The notes below the pieces were generated by a model. The model saw only the letters and a program-made list of their open reading frames with translations. It was not told where the DNA came from and searched no databases. The position numbers were made by a program, and so were the translations under genes. 64,000 bases of DNA from Triglochin maritima (lineage: Eukaryota; Streptophyta; Magnoliopsida; Alismatales; Juncaginaceae): positions 34,802,201 to 34,866,200 of the forward strand of contig OY821771.1 in the NCBI GenBank assembly GCA_963682175.1, given 5' to 3'. Positions 49,291-59,799 of the stretch are shown here, one piece after another (the first letter of the stretch is position 1; each line of letters opens with the position of its first letter).

Positions 49291-50418
49291 ATGGAGAAGC
49301 TGCCGCCGGAGGTCGTCTCCGACATCCTCACCCGCCTCCCAGTCGACTCCATCCCGGCAGCAAAGTCCGTTTCCAAACTGTGGAACTCCATAATAAAAAA
49401 ACCCTCCTTCGCCACCACCCACCTCGCCCGCAACAACAAACCCGCCCTTCTCCTCCACTTTTCCGACCTCTTCCTTCTCGACCCCAACAACCCCAACCCA
49501 CGCTTCCTCCCCGTCCGCACCGACTTCCTCGACCCTGAACTCAAACTCACCGTCGTGGGGTCCACCAACGGCATTCTCTGTCTCACCACCGACGACCCTC
49601 ATTCCCCCTTCTACCTCTGCAACCCGGTGTTGAACGAGTACCTCACTATCCCACCCAACCCCAATTGGCCTCCGGTCGATACTTTCAAGCGTATCACCGG
49701 CTTCGCTTGCGACCCTTCCACGGGGGACTACAAACTTCTCATGGTCTTCAACTCGCGGAGAGAGACCCCCGATGGAGGTACTGAGGTTGTTCTGGTGCCG
49801 CAGATCTGTAGTGTTAAGTTGGATTGTAGGGTTAGTTGTGAGGTCGGGTCGTGGCGGCCGGTTGGGGCCCCGCCTTTCCCACTCTGTTACACTACCGGAC
49901 GTTTCGTGAATGGTAGATGGCATTGGCTTTCCGACCATGTTATCGGTCCGGAATGCATTGTGTATTTTGATGTTCAGGATGAGGAGTTTGGTGTCTTGCC
50001 CGTCCCGAAGTGGGATTCGGAGACTCGAATTGATAGAATGTTGGTCAGGATTTTAGGCGGACGACTCTGTCTGATTTGCCCGTCTTTCGGGAAGCCTCTT
50101 GATGTTTGGGTGATGAAGGATTACGGGAGGTCGGAGTCCTGGGTGAAGGAGTACAACATCAAGACCGGCGCTTTGACTTGGACTAGACAGATGCAATCTT
50201 ATTATCCTCTGTGCTTGTTGGATAACGAGGAAATGCTATTGTGTAATGTCTTTGGTGATTTTCTTTCTTATGATCCCGACAAGGACGCGCTTCGTGAGTT
50301 TAAGGTTTTGGAGAATGACGATGAAGGTAAAGGTGCCCTCGGCACAAGAAGATCACTTCGTCACAGCCTTCAGCATACCTGTAGCTTCATATCACTTAAG
50401 AGTGTGAAGTCTAGGTAA
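49291..50418 (+). CDS. F-box protein with F-box-associated domain
   Basis: A single uninterrupted frame of 375 codons starts at the first ATG after the leader. Residues 1-45 form an F-box (LPPEVVSDILTRLPVDSI, then KSVSKLWNSII), which in the family binds SKP1 to build an SCF ubiquitin ligase in nucleus or cytosol. The remainder fits the plant F-box-associated interaction domain: GSTNGILCL, FYLCNPVLNEYLTIP, GFACDPSTGDYKLL, GSWRPVG, FVNGRWHWLS, VYFDVQDEEFGVLP and VWVMKDYG with SWVKEYNIK follow in the usual order. Total length is normal for the family. The substrate is unknown, as for most of this very large family. The 5' third is GC-rich with C-ending codons. No neighbour suggests a pathway. 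Confidence 0.9.
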   Translation: MEKLPPEVVSDILTRLPVDSIPAAKSVSKLWNSIIKKPSFATTHLARNNKPALLLHFSDLFLLDPNNPNPRFLPVRTDFLDPELKLTVVGSTNGILCLTTDDPHSPFYLCNPVLNEYLTIPPNPNWPPVDTFKRITGFACDPSTGDYKLLMVFNSRRETPDGGTEVVLVPQICSVKLDCRVSCEVGSWRPVGAPPFPLCYTTGRFVNGRWHWLSDHVIGPECIVYFDVQDEEFGVLPVPKWDSETRIDRMLVRILGGRLCLICPSFGKPLDVWVMKDYGRSESWVKEYNIKTGALTWTRQMQSYYPLCLLDNEEMLLCNVFGDFLSYDPDKDALREFKVLENDDEGKGALGTRRSLRHSLQHTCSFISLKSVKSR

Positions 50419-51078
50419 TTCTAACTAACACGTGATTTTCTAGTTCTTTAAATGCTATATTGTTTTTGTCTATCTATTTGAATGGTGATTATCACTTAAG
50501 ACTTTTTATTTGTTGACCTTTGCAAAAGACCTGACACTAAACTGCATTGTCATTTGTGTCTATAGTTTTTCGTTATTCTAAATAAAATGTTAGAACATTC
50601 TCGTGGATTAATCTAACTAGTTGCTGTAAGCATTTGAGATAACTTCTGAAATTCGTGTCATGAGGTTTATGAAAGCCACATAATGGCATTTTGAAAGAAG
50701 GATAGTAGTTATATCTGAACCACACCCTTTGTGAAATATATGATTCAAATTGATTTAAGCATTAAATTAAGAGTTGGAGAACTAACGTTTTAAAAATTCA
50801 TTGGATACATCAGATCTGAAGCACTATTTCCAGAAGTCTCTTGATATTTGATTTTTTTGTGACTAGTATTGCTGAGTCACATTATGCAATATCTCTTGAT
50901 ATTTGATTATTATTTTGTGATTAGTACTTCTGACTCACGTTAAGCAATGTTAATGATAAGAGATTGCGTGGAAGATTAAAACAACTTAGGCTATGTGATT
51001 TGTCAAAGACAATAGACATTCTCAGATATGCAACGTTGGAAACTATAATTTCTCAATCATAAATAATAAAAAAGTTAC
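50419..51078. other. 3' region of the F-box gene
   Basis: AT-rich sequence; no second gene seen. Two near-identical words (CTCTTGATATTTGATT near 50840 and 50892) form a local imperfect duplication. Confidence 0.4.
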
Positions 51079-51219
51079 CTCTTGATCATGGGGTTGTCCA
51101 GCATTATGTGCATTTCTGGTAGTCTTTTGTGGTGCAGTGGAACTACTCCAGTTACTCTTCTGAATTGAGGCTGCAGCCTTTTGGGTAACTGATATAGATT
51201 TAGATGGAGCATGATCCAA
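51079..51219 (-). pseudogene. Isolated exon-like fragment, function unknown
   Basis: On the minus strand, 47 codons are open with a protein-like Ser/Gln/Ala-rich composition (KSISVTQKAAASIQKSNW, then APQKTTRNAHNAGQP), ending CAAGAG followed by GTAAC, a possible splice donor. No acceptor, start codon or neighbouring exon was found. It could be an exon carried here by a transposon or a relic of a lost gene. I do not recognise the protein. Confidence 0.3.
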
Positions 51220-52285
51220 CAATGTAGATTATGTTACGGGTTAGCTCATAAGCGGGTTGGATGGGGGTATGCTTAGGTCCCAATCCAACGGTTATGGCAG
51301 CTTGGCCTAAAGGAATCCAACGAATGGGAAGATAAGAGGAAGGTGTCTTGCAACATTCATCATCCAACGGCTGAAGAAATGCAACTAAGAGCTCATTCAA
51401 GGGTAAATGTTATAAATGTGGGGGTCGAAGGGTGTTAATATAGGAGAGGGAGTGTGATCGGAGGTAAACGAAGAACTCGATGAAAATGCTCACAACATAT
51501 TATTGTTTGCATAAGTTGGACTTGTGTTTCGAAACGGATTGATTGATCACCATTCTCCAACGAAGAAGGGATATCGAAGCGATTGAGAATGAGATGGAAG
51601 TGGAATTAGTATTTTTGTATGTTAAATAAAAGAAAGAGGAAGTTTTGAGAATCTGAGTTGGGCTTGACAGGCAAAAAAGAAGTTAATAATAGAAGTGAAA
51701 TGTAAAGAATATAAATTTTCATGAACTAGCGGTAGTGTTTATATTGGTAAAGTCGTGTTGTGCACACGCCGGACTATCTGTTTGCAGGCCACAATGACAC
51801 GTCACATGACACTAGGGCTGTAAACGATCTGGTCAGAACGGGTTTTGAACCTACTGCTACCCGACCTGTCTAAGGTAGACGGGGGGTTGGGTCGGGTGGA
51901 ATTTTTTTAAACCGCTACCCGAGCCGCCTAAGAGCATATTTAACAGCGCCCGGGCTACCCCCGGGCGCCCTGCACTCTCTCTCTGCCACGTCAGCTTCTC
52001 TCTCTGCCACGTCAGCTCACCCAACCCACCCAAAAAATCCCCTTATCCATGTCCAGGCTACCCCCATCCACCCTACACTCTCTTTCATCCACATCATTTC
52101 TTAATTAAACAAATTTAATTCTCACACAACATTTAACAAAATACATTATATATAAATCTAATTCTAATTACATTATAATTATAATTCGCGATATACTTAT
52201 TATTACTATTAATTAATTAACAATATTAATCACTATTAAACACAAAATTTTGAATATTTGAAATTTGAATATTTGAATTTCGAAA

Positions 52286-52440
52286 CGCGTGTGACTGCAC
52301 AGTATACGCGTGATTGCACAGTATACGCGTGAATCAAAAGTAGTCCGCGTGAATCTACAGTATACGCGTGAAACAAAATAGTCCGCGTGAATGTACAGTA
52401 TACGCGTGAAAGAAAAGTAATCCGCGTGATTGCACAGTGT
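52286..52440 (+). repeat. Tandem GCGTGA repeats upstream of Harbinger ORF1
   Basis: Eight units of 17-22 bp, each built on CGCGTGA followed by CACAGTAT, CTACAGTAT or AAAAGTA-TCC, run up to 14 bases before a TATATATA box. The units contain ACGCGT/CCGCGT cores. They are placed where promoter elements or transposase/ORF1 binding sites would sit; the role is inferred. Confidence 0.75.
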
Positions 52441-52453
52441 CTAATTTTTTCTC

Positions 52454-52461
52454 TATATATA
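52454..52461 (+). promoter_or_regulatory. Probable TATA box of Harbinger ORF1
   Basis: TATATATA follows CTC directly after the tandem repeats and lies 81 bp upstream of the ATG at 52542. Confidence 0.55.
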
Positions 52462-52541
52462 CCCTACACAAAAATCACCTTACACCCCATATCTCTTCCA
52501 CAAAACTCAAAACTCAACTTACATCCCATATTTCTCCCACA

Positions 52542-53799
52542 ATGTCTTCTCCGGAGTACAATCGTTCCCCCCTCCTCCACAATCAAATCCGCATCCACGC
52601 TATCCACAACCATATCCCTCACGTCCATTTTACCAACAACCATTCCAACAACCCGACTTCTCCCAGTACGCACCACCATTCCCACCACCTGACCAAAACT
52701 CACCATTCCCACAATTCTCCCACTACGCATCCCCAGATCAAAACTTACCATTCCCACAATACTCACAATATGCACCACCATTCCCTTATAATCAACCGCA
52801 GTTCCAGATGTTTGGCCGACCCTTGTCTCAAAATAGCCGCCAGAGTATGGCGAACACTGAAGATGAGGGTAACGACGACGATGATCCCCACCACGACACA
52901 CCCCCACACCACCATCCCCACCTCCACAGCGTCGTCACCGCAAGCAAGTCCAAACTGCCAAAGCCAATCCGAAGTTGTGGACCACAGCTGAGGACGAGAG
53001 ACTTGTCTCTGCATATATGGAAGTCAGTTGCGATGCGGTGACAGGGACAAACCAGAAGTCTACTTCATTGTGGACTAGGGTGAAACGTGTGTACGACATC
53101 TCCGTGGAAGGCACAGGCCTACCCGAAAGGAACGCAGAGTCCTTAAAAGGACGGTGGAGGAGAATCATACCTGCTGTGAACAAGTGGGTCGGGTGCTTCG
53201 ATCAGGCATTCCGACGGAAAAGGAGCGGCCAGAATGACGACGATGTTGTCCGACAAGCGCACGTGATCTACGAGCGAAATCATGGGCCTAGTAAATTTCT
53301 TTATTTTGATGCTTGGGTTATGTTGCGTAGGTACCCAAAATGGGAGAGTGTGATCTCCGGAGCTAATGCCGTGCGTGTTGACTGGGAGTCCCCGGAGTTG
53401 CACGATGAAAATAGTCCCCAGTCAGGAAGCCTTGGGAAAAGAAAGAGCACGGACGGCTCGAGGACGCAATCACCCTCGGATGCAGAAGAGCCGATGCCGG
53501 AGTCGTCTACACGCCCAGAAGGTGTGAAGAAGGCTAAGAAAAAGGCTAAGAGTGCATTACGCCCCGAAAGAGACACCGATGTTAGAGAACTTGCACAACA
53601 GATGCGATACACCGCCCAAGTCAGAGAAGATGGTTTCTCCAAGCAAGAGGAGTTAGCGGAAAGGAATTTCCAGAGGCATTTAATAAAAAATAAGTTGGAC
53701 ATGCTTCACTCTCTGATGAGGAAGGACAACCCGACGGAGAAGGATCAAAAAGTAATCGATAAACTTCTCGCCTGGGCAGAAGAGAATGGGTACGTGTAG
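52542..53799 (+). CDS. PIF/Harbinger ORF1, Myb/SANT-like with NAM-associated C-terminus
   Basis: The 3' two thirds (52975-53799) is one clean frame. A Myb/SANT-like (trihelix-type) domain begins LWTTAEDERLVSAYM and includes SLWTRVKRVYD and LKGRWRRIIPAVNKWVG, with the spaced tryptophans typical of the fold. Then come FDAWVMLRRYPKW, an acidic and Ser-rich linker, a KKAKKKAKS basic patch (possible nuclear signal), and a charged helical end (QEELAERNFQRHL, then a stop after EENGYV). In Harbinger elements such ORF1 proteins bind DNA and bring the transposase to the nucleus. Plant databases often mislabel the family as GST T3-like. The Pro/Gln-rich N-terminus from ATG 52542 lies in two other frames. 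Both breaks coincide with C runs (near 52566 and 52886), consistent with single missing bases, either true mutations or sequencing errors. Confidence 0.7.
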
Positions 53800-54786
53800 T
53801 TTGATGTAGTCTGTATTTCGTATGGTTTGTATTTCCCTTAGCTTGTATTTCGGGTTGTAGTAGTCCGTATGGTTTGTATTTCCCTTTAACATATGTTTGT
53901 ATTTCGGGTTGTAGTAGTCCGTATTTCGTATGGTTTGTATTTCGCGTGGTTGTATTTCGTATTATTAATGTATTGTTGTTATGGTATTGTTGTATTAATT
54001 TTTTTTCTATTTAACTTGAAATTGTTGGTTCTGGAAATTTCTTAATTTTAATCACTTACAAAAAATTATTACCTCACATTTATAACAAACACCCAATCCA
54101 TTAATAACAAAACCAAAACAAAAAAAAATTTCAAAAAAAAAAAAATTTTTAACCAATTGGAGGGGGACACGTGTCCCCCTCCCATGGGCGCCCGGGCGTC
54201 TGCCCGGGACGCCCACCGCCCGGGCAAGCGCCCGGGCGGGTGGCCCGGGCGGGCGCCCCGCCCGTTAACGGGGGTGCGCCCGGGCGCCCGACCAGGGCGC
54301 TTGGGCGGGGCACCCCCGTTAAGGGTGCCCTAAGATCGGGTATATCGTAAACGGGTTACACGGGTGGGGCGGGTCGTGTAAACGGGTTATGCGGGACGAG
54401 TATATGGATAAATGAATTTTTTATATTTTTTTCTTCTGCATAAGACCATAAATTAAAAACATGACACATTACGCCTTAAAAACATGACTCATGTGAGTAA
54501 CACCATAAAATTATAAATAACTTCAATTTTATAACACTACTAATAAATTAGATATTAGAGATATGTATAAGGTATATAAGTGTATATATAATATTTATTA
54601 TTTAATTTATTAAATTCTTAGGCGGGTAATCGGGTAAACGTGGCGGGTAGAAAATACAATCGCTACCCATCCCATTTATTAGTCAGGTTGGCGGGTCGCG
54701 GGTTAGATTTTTTACACCGCTACCCGACTTAGACAGGTCGGGTTGACAGGTCGGGGTGGGTTTTACCTGTCCTATTTACAGCCTTG

Positions 54787-55175
54787 CACGCCATTGCCTA
54801 GGTGGTGACCTTAATACCAAACAAACAAAGGTAGTGACACTAACATACCACAACTTTCTTCGTGTAGTCTTTTTTCTTAAAAAAGAAATTTATTTGCCTG
54901 TTAGGCTATGATCCATTGATGCACTTGGTGAAATTCATATTTACCATGTAATCTCTTTTTGTCACCAAAACAAGAAACTCTTTCGACCAATATTTTGTCA
55001 GAAAAGTTATTTTATAACTGACGTGTATGATTACAAACTCATGGGTATTGGTTCGCAAACTTGATACTCAAGGATTTGTTAATAGAACAATTAAATTTAA
55101 TTTGAACACGAACACCTTGCATCACCTTTTCTTTTCTATAATTAGTTTTTTGGAAAATGTTTGTTGAACGCAGGC
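54787..55175. other. Spacer between transposons
   Basis: AT-rich, no gene or element ends seen. Confidence 0.5.
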
Positions 55176-56947
55176 GTCACGGACGCGCTCTACGTGGATA
55201 TCCATGTCAGCCCTTACGTGGCCAAAGCATGAATGTTTTTTTGTTTTTTCTTCCTGATGTCCACTCAAATCACATTAAATGCGTTTCAACTCAGCACGTT
55301 CTCTCTCTCCACCCAAATACAAATATGATGACACTCTTTCTTTCTTCTTCATTCTTTCTCTCCAGAATAAATCACCATTTCTAGCAAGATATTATGTCGA
55401 AGAAGCGTCTGATGCCGACTCCCAGGATTCTTCACAACGTAAGCAGCGTGAATGAGACGGTGCGAAGACTTCCCGATGTTCTTGTCAGTGTTAGCATCGT
55501 GAATGTTCTTCCCTATTTTTTTCCTAAACGTAATTCTTGTGGGGTAAAATATACAGTGGGAGGTTTGTTGAGTTTGTGCGGGGGTGGCAGGGGGCGGCAG
55601 CCCCTGCGGGGGACGCGAGCGGACAGAGGGAGCGCGCTTTGCGGACGTTTTTTTGTTTTGACATCATATTATTGCATTCCATATATTGATTCGTTTATTC
55701 CGACAATAATGAAGTCATATATTATTTCGGACTGCAAATACACTTATTCCGGACTGCAAATACACTTATTCCGATTCCGGACAGCAAATACACTTATTCC
55801 GGACAGCAAATCCACTTATTCCGGACAAACTTTATGTTCTGTTTCTGGACACACTTTATTCTTAAACCGGACAACAAATACACTTATTCCGGACAACAAA
55901 TACACTTATTCCGGACAACAAATACACTTATTCCGGACAGCAAATACACTTATTCCGGACAAACTTTCTGTTCCGTTTCTGGACACACTTTCTTATTCTG
56001 GACAACTACACTTATTCCGGACTGCAAATACACTTATTCCGGACATCAAATACACTTATTCCGGACAACAAATCAACTTATTCCGGACAAACTTTATGTT
56101 CCGTTTCTGAACACACTTTATTCTTAAACCGGACAACAAATACACTTATTCCGGACAAACTTTCTGTTCCGTTTCTGGACACACTTTCTTCTTATTCTGG
56201 ACAACTACACTTATTCCGGACTGCAGATACACTTATTCCGGACAACAAATCAACTTATTCCGGACAAACTTTATGTTCCGTTTCTGGACACACTTTATTC
56301 TTAAACCGGACAACAAATACACTTATTCCGGACAACAAATACACTTATTTCAGACAGCAAATACACTTATTCCGGACAAACTTTCTGTTCCGTTTCTGGA
56401 CACACTTTCTTCTTATTTTGGACAACTACACTTATTCCGGACTGCAAATACACTTATTCCGGACATCAAATACACTTATTCCGGACAACAAATCAACTTA
56501 TTCCGGACAAACTTTATGTTTCGTTTCTGGACACACTTTATTCTTAAACCGGACAACAAATACACTTAGTCCGGACAACAAATACACTTATTCGGGACAG
56601 TAATATACACTTATTCCGGACATACACATAACGTAAACATGACAAACACATATTGTAAACTGCACACACACATAAAGTAAGCTAGACAAATTAAGTTGAT
56701 CCAACGTAAAACTTAAAAACAAATATTTTATTATGATAAGTGTGGGCTCTACACGAATAATGAGACTGCACGATGTCGTAGGGTCTGCACACTGTCTTAT
56801 CTGTGTATTGGGAAATGAATCGTTCAACTTAAAGAACCGGCGTTTTTTAAAAAGACCAAAACGCGCGAAGAGAAATTTCGCTGACTGGACGCTGACTCAA
56901 AGAAAAATATCTGAGCTGTACAGATCCACGTAAGGCGCGTCCGTGAC
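55176..56947. mobile_element. TIR-bounded element containing a minisatellite
   Basis: GTCACGGACGCGCTCTACG followed by TGGAT at 55176-55199 is mirrored by the reverse complement of 56924-56947 (GTCACGGACGCGCCTTACG, TGGAT), an inverted repeat of about 24 bp with two differences. The outer edges, target duplication and superfamily are unclear; MULE-like is one possibility. The interior has a GC-rich GGCGGCAGCCCCTGC patch near 55593, a short open frame from 55394 of no known family, and the minisatellite at 55723-56622. Confidence 0.55.
55723..56622. repeat. 22-bp minisatellite with higher-order structure
   Basis: The basic unit is CAAATACACTTATTCCGGACAA-like, 22 bp, repeated with few changes. 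It alternates with a longer block containing AAACTTTATGTTCCGTTTCT (about 55828, 56087, 56266, 56509) or its AAACTTTCTG variant (about 55961, 56157, 56379), giving a higher-order period of roughly 180-250 bp. Some frames stay open across the array simply because the unit lacks stops in those frames. Confidence 0.9.
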
Positions 56948-57789
56948 TTGCGCGTCCGTCTATCACGGTTCTAGTTTTTTACCTTAAATTTGATTTTACT
57001 ACTCTGACGTGGATTTGAGTTATTATTGATGTTTTATGTGGAGAAATGCCAATATTGTGCGCTTCCCACTTACATAGGTTATTTTCCAAACATATTCACA
57101 CTTTTACCCTTGATAAATCAAGTTATTTATTTGTTCATTTATTTGTAGTAGTTGCCAACTTGGAGAGGTTTTCATACAATTCCTTTAATTCTCTTATTTT
57201 TTTTGAAGAATTTTATATTTTAATTGAATCTCAACAGGTATAGTATATGCATATGCTAACTTATCTTTTGGTGTAATAAAGGTTAAAAGCAACGGTAGTA
57301 CTATTAAGAATCCAACATCAACTCGGTCCAACAAGTAATGTATAAATAAAAATGAAGTCCAGTGGAATCGGTCCAATATCTAGATATTTCAAGTAAGATA
57401 ATATTTAAATATTTTCCTCCAACAAACACCTTTTTTACTGTATCACCCAACTACCCCCGTTAACTCACTTCAACCACCTTTTCATTCTCGCCTAAACATA
57501 AGGTACCTCTCCACCCCCCTCCAACCATCTCAACAACAACCATCTCGATCTAAGTGTGAGTTAGTATTGTGTAGTGTAAGTGTGTGAGTTGTATTTGTAG
57601 TTATGTCTTGAGTTATAGTCAAATGTTATTGTAACATTTGTTATAACAATACAAATTTCTTGTATAATGTATCAAATATGCTTGAGTGCCAATTCAACGG
57701 TTGTGGCAGACTAACATAAGAGAATTTAACGATTGAGGTTTGATTAGTAGCATATCATATATCGTATTCATGTTATATATTTTTTATTT
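56948..57789. other. AT-rich intergenic DNA
   Basis: No gene or complete element recognised. Confidence 0.45.
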
Positions 57790-57839
57790 TTACACTAATT
57801 GTGTGCTACTTGAGTGTTTGTTTGTGGTGTTTCAGGTAT

Positions 57840-58990
57840 TAAGTATTAAAGAAGAAAAAAGGAGAAAATGACCGAAACGTAAAAAATAAAAATCTCAAAT
57901 AAAGCAAAATGGAACTTTTTGTCATACACAATGACCAATCTGCAAATCAGAAATGACCCAAATGAAATACAACAGTCAGACTGCTTCAAGATCAATCAAA
58001 ACTTTTATTTTTTTATAAATATCATTATAATCACTCTTCTCCTCTTCTTCTTCTTCTTGCTTCATTTATTAGTTTAGTTTTATTTTACGGCTCATTAGTG
58101 TAAAAGGGGGATAAAAGCAAACTTTGTAATCTTTCATTTCAATGTAGTTTAGTTCTTGTCCTTTACATTATTGTCTTCGATTTGATGTAATTTTCTTTAT
58201 GTTTATTCATTGTTTAATCTAGTTTTCAACATTTTCATTATGGTTTTGTGTTGTTTTTTTGATTTCTTGAGTTTAGAGATGGGTAGTGAGTAGTCCATCC
58301 CCATGAAGGAGTGAAGAAAGAGGTGATGTGATCATGTGATGTATTAAGTAAGTTAGTCATAACATTTGAACATTACATGAGTTCCATAACCATATAATGT
58401 GATTTTCACTCTTATCTTTGATGTGATAATGCTCTTCAGTGATGCTTAACACATGCTTAGATTAGTGTGCCTATTTTATGAGGAATGATGATGTGAAGAT
58501 AACAATGGAGTGGATAATGAGGAAACATGACATGTGTTCATGTTGGTCTCATCCTAGTTAGTGTCTTGTATATTTTAGTGATTGTGTTAAGTCTTATTTA
58601 ATGTGAAGACATAATGTGGTTTGGTTATTATGTAATTCATGTTAGTCTCATCTCAATTATTGTTTTGTATTTTTAATGATAATGTTTTATCTTATTTTAT
58701 ATGAAGACAAAGTTGGTTGGGGTTTTCATGTATTTCATGTATTGCATGTTGTGATAAGCATCACTGAACACACACGTACAAATTCTCATTTCTGCATTAT
58801 TTCTCTACCCCTAATGTGTTTATTTTTATCGTTTGTTTCCTTATTTAGTACGCATCGTAGTGTAATTCCGATCGCATATCTCTCTTTTTCTTTCCACCAC
58901 TCGAGTAATGTAGACTTTGACTCGCACGCGCCCCTCGTCGACACGACCAATACTTGCCGCGTCTCAACCGATGTCGTGCACTTGCAGTAT
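57840..58990 (+). repeat. Probable gypsy-type LTR remnant
   Basis: GTATTAAGTATTAAAGAAGAAAAAAGG near its start, a TTTCATTTCAATGTAGTTTAG stretch near 58134, and an end reading ACGACCAATACTTGCCGCG then TGTCGTGCACTTGCAGT (58937-58989) are reminiscent of Tat/Athila-type plant LTRs. The start, target duplication and coding region were not found, so the limits are approximate. Confidence 0.4.
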
Positions 58991-59284
58991 TATAATTGAA
59001 TCAATCGATGTTATAATAGAAAGGTAATTCAAACATCCATTCAATTGCCAGAGAGATGCTAAATATCTTGTTTGATTTGTAATTTCAGCATTTTGGATTA
59101 ATCTCAACCAAGCAATACATGTTGCTCTTTCCATTATTTGTAGTCCGGCTATGAAATTGTTATGCTTTAAATTTATTTTTTCATAAAAACTCATATTATT
59201 TGTTTTAAATTGTGTGATCTTACCATTGTGAAATGAAAATTTTATCATTCAATTATGGGAATAAAGTAGTGATTAATCGTTTTA

Positions 59285-59700
59285 ATAACCGCAAGTGCAT
59301 GATGTCGGTGAAGACGTGACAAATACGGGTCGAACTTTAAAGACTTTTGAGTGTTGTTGTGGCTAACATATTCGAGTGGGACATCAGAGGAGAATTAGGA
59401 GATTATGCTAAGCTAACTACACTAAACTAGGAAATAATGACAACTAAACTAAACTCTCATGAAGTGGAGGTGTAGGTATGTGTGTGAGTTATTCTTGTTT
59501 ACATGAAACACAAATATGTAAAGTATGTGAAATCAACTAGAAACTAGTGTGCATTCTAATTAACATCAACTACAACTACATTTACGTAAAGTAGGGTACA
59601 GAAAAAGAAGAAGCGAAAAAGATGTCAAATGTTGACAAATTGTCATGGGTTAAATTGCAAACGTCTCTTCCCGGGACTTGACCTAAAATTGTAGGTTCAC
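59285..59700 (-). repeat. Second LTR-like end in inverted orientation
   Basis: CCGCAAGTGCATGATGTCGG at 59289, followed by GACGTGACAAATACGGGTCG, is the reverse-complement counterpart of 58937-58989. TTCCCGGGACTTGACC near 59669 may be further LTR or leader sequence. No coding remnants follow. Confidence 0.35.
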
Positions 59701-59799
59701 ATAGTTATTTGATATTTAGCTGTAGCAATTTAAGATTATGATGTGGTAGGAATCATACCTAATCTTCTCATCAACGATAGTTGAAAAATTCTTTGTTAA

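Larger units (their letters stand above)
51932..54330 (+). mobile_element. PIF/Harbinger element with ORF1 only
   Basis: The left end GAGCATATTTAAC and the reverse complement of the right end GGGCACCCTTAAC form terminal inverted repeats, flanked on both sides by the 3-bp duplication TAA (51929-51931 and 54331-54333), as expected for PIF/Harbinger. The first 50 and last 170 bases carry GCCCGGGC palindromes. The element contains a promoter-like region with tandem repeats and the Myb-like ORF1 gene, but no DDE transposase (ORF2), so it could move only with help from a relative. Confidence 0.85.
51813..54786. mobile_element. hAT-like element carrying a nested PIF/Harbinger insertion
   Basis: The left end TAGGGCTGTAAACG and the reverse complement of the right end CAAGGCTGTAAATAG share the hAT-type GGCTGTAAA core. 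Both inner flanks are filled with CGGGT/ACCCG words (GGGTCGGGTGG on the left, GGTCGGGTTGACAGG on the right). The 8-bp flanks CATGACAC and CACGCCAT agree at five positions, so the target duplication is decayed. About 0.57 kb belongs to this element; the rest is the nested 51932-54330 insertion. No transposase is present. Confidence 0.65.

Noticed and set aside
55394..56603. Long open frames with repeating TYSGQQIHLF-like peptides
   Set aside because: These are translations of the 22-bp minisatellite, which lacks stops in some frames; not protein-coding evidence.
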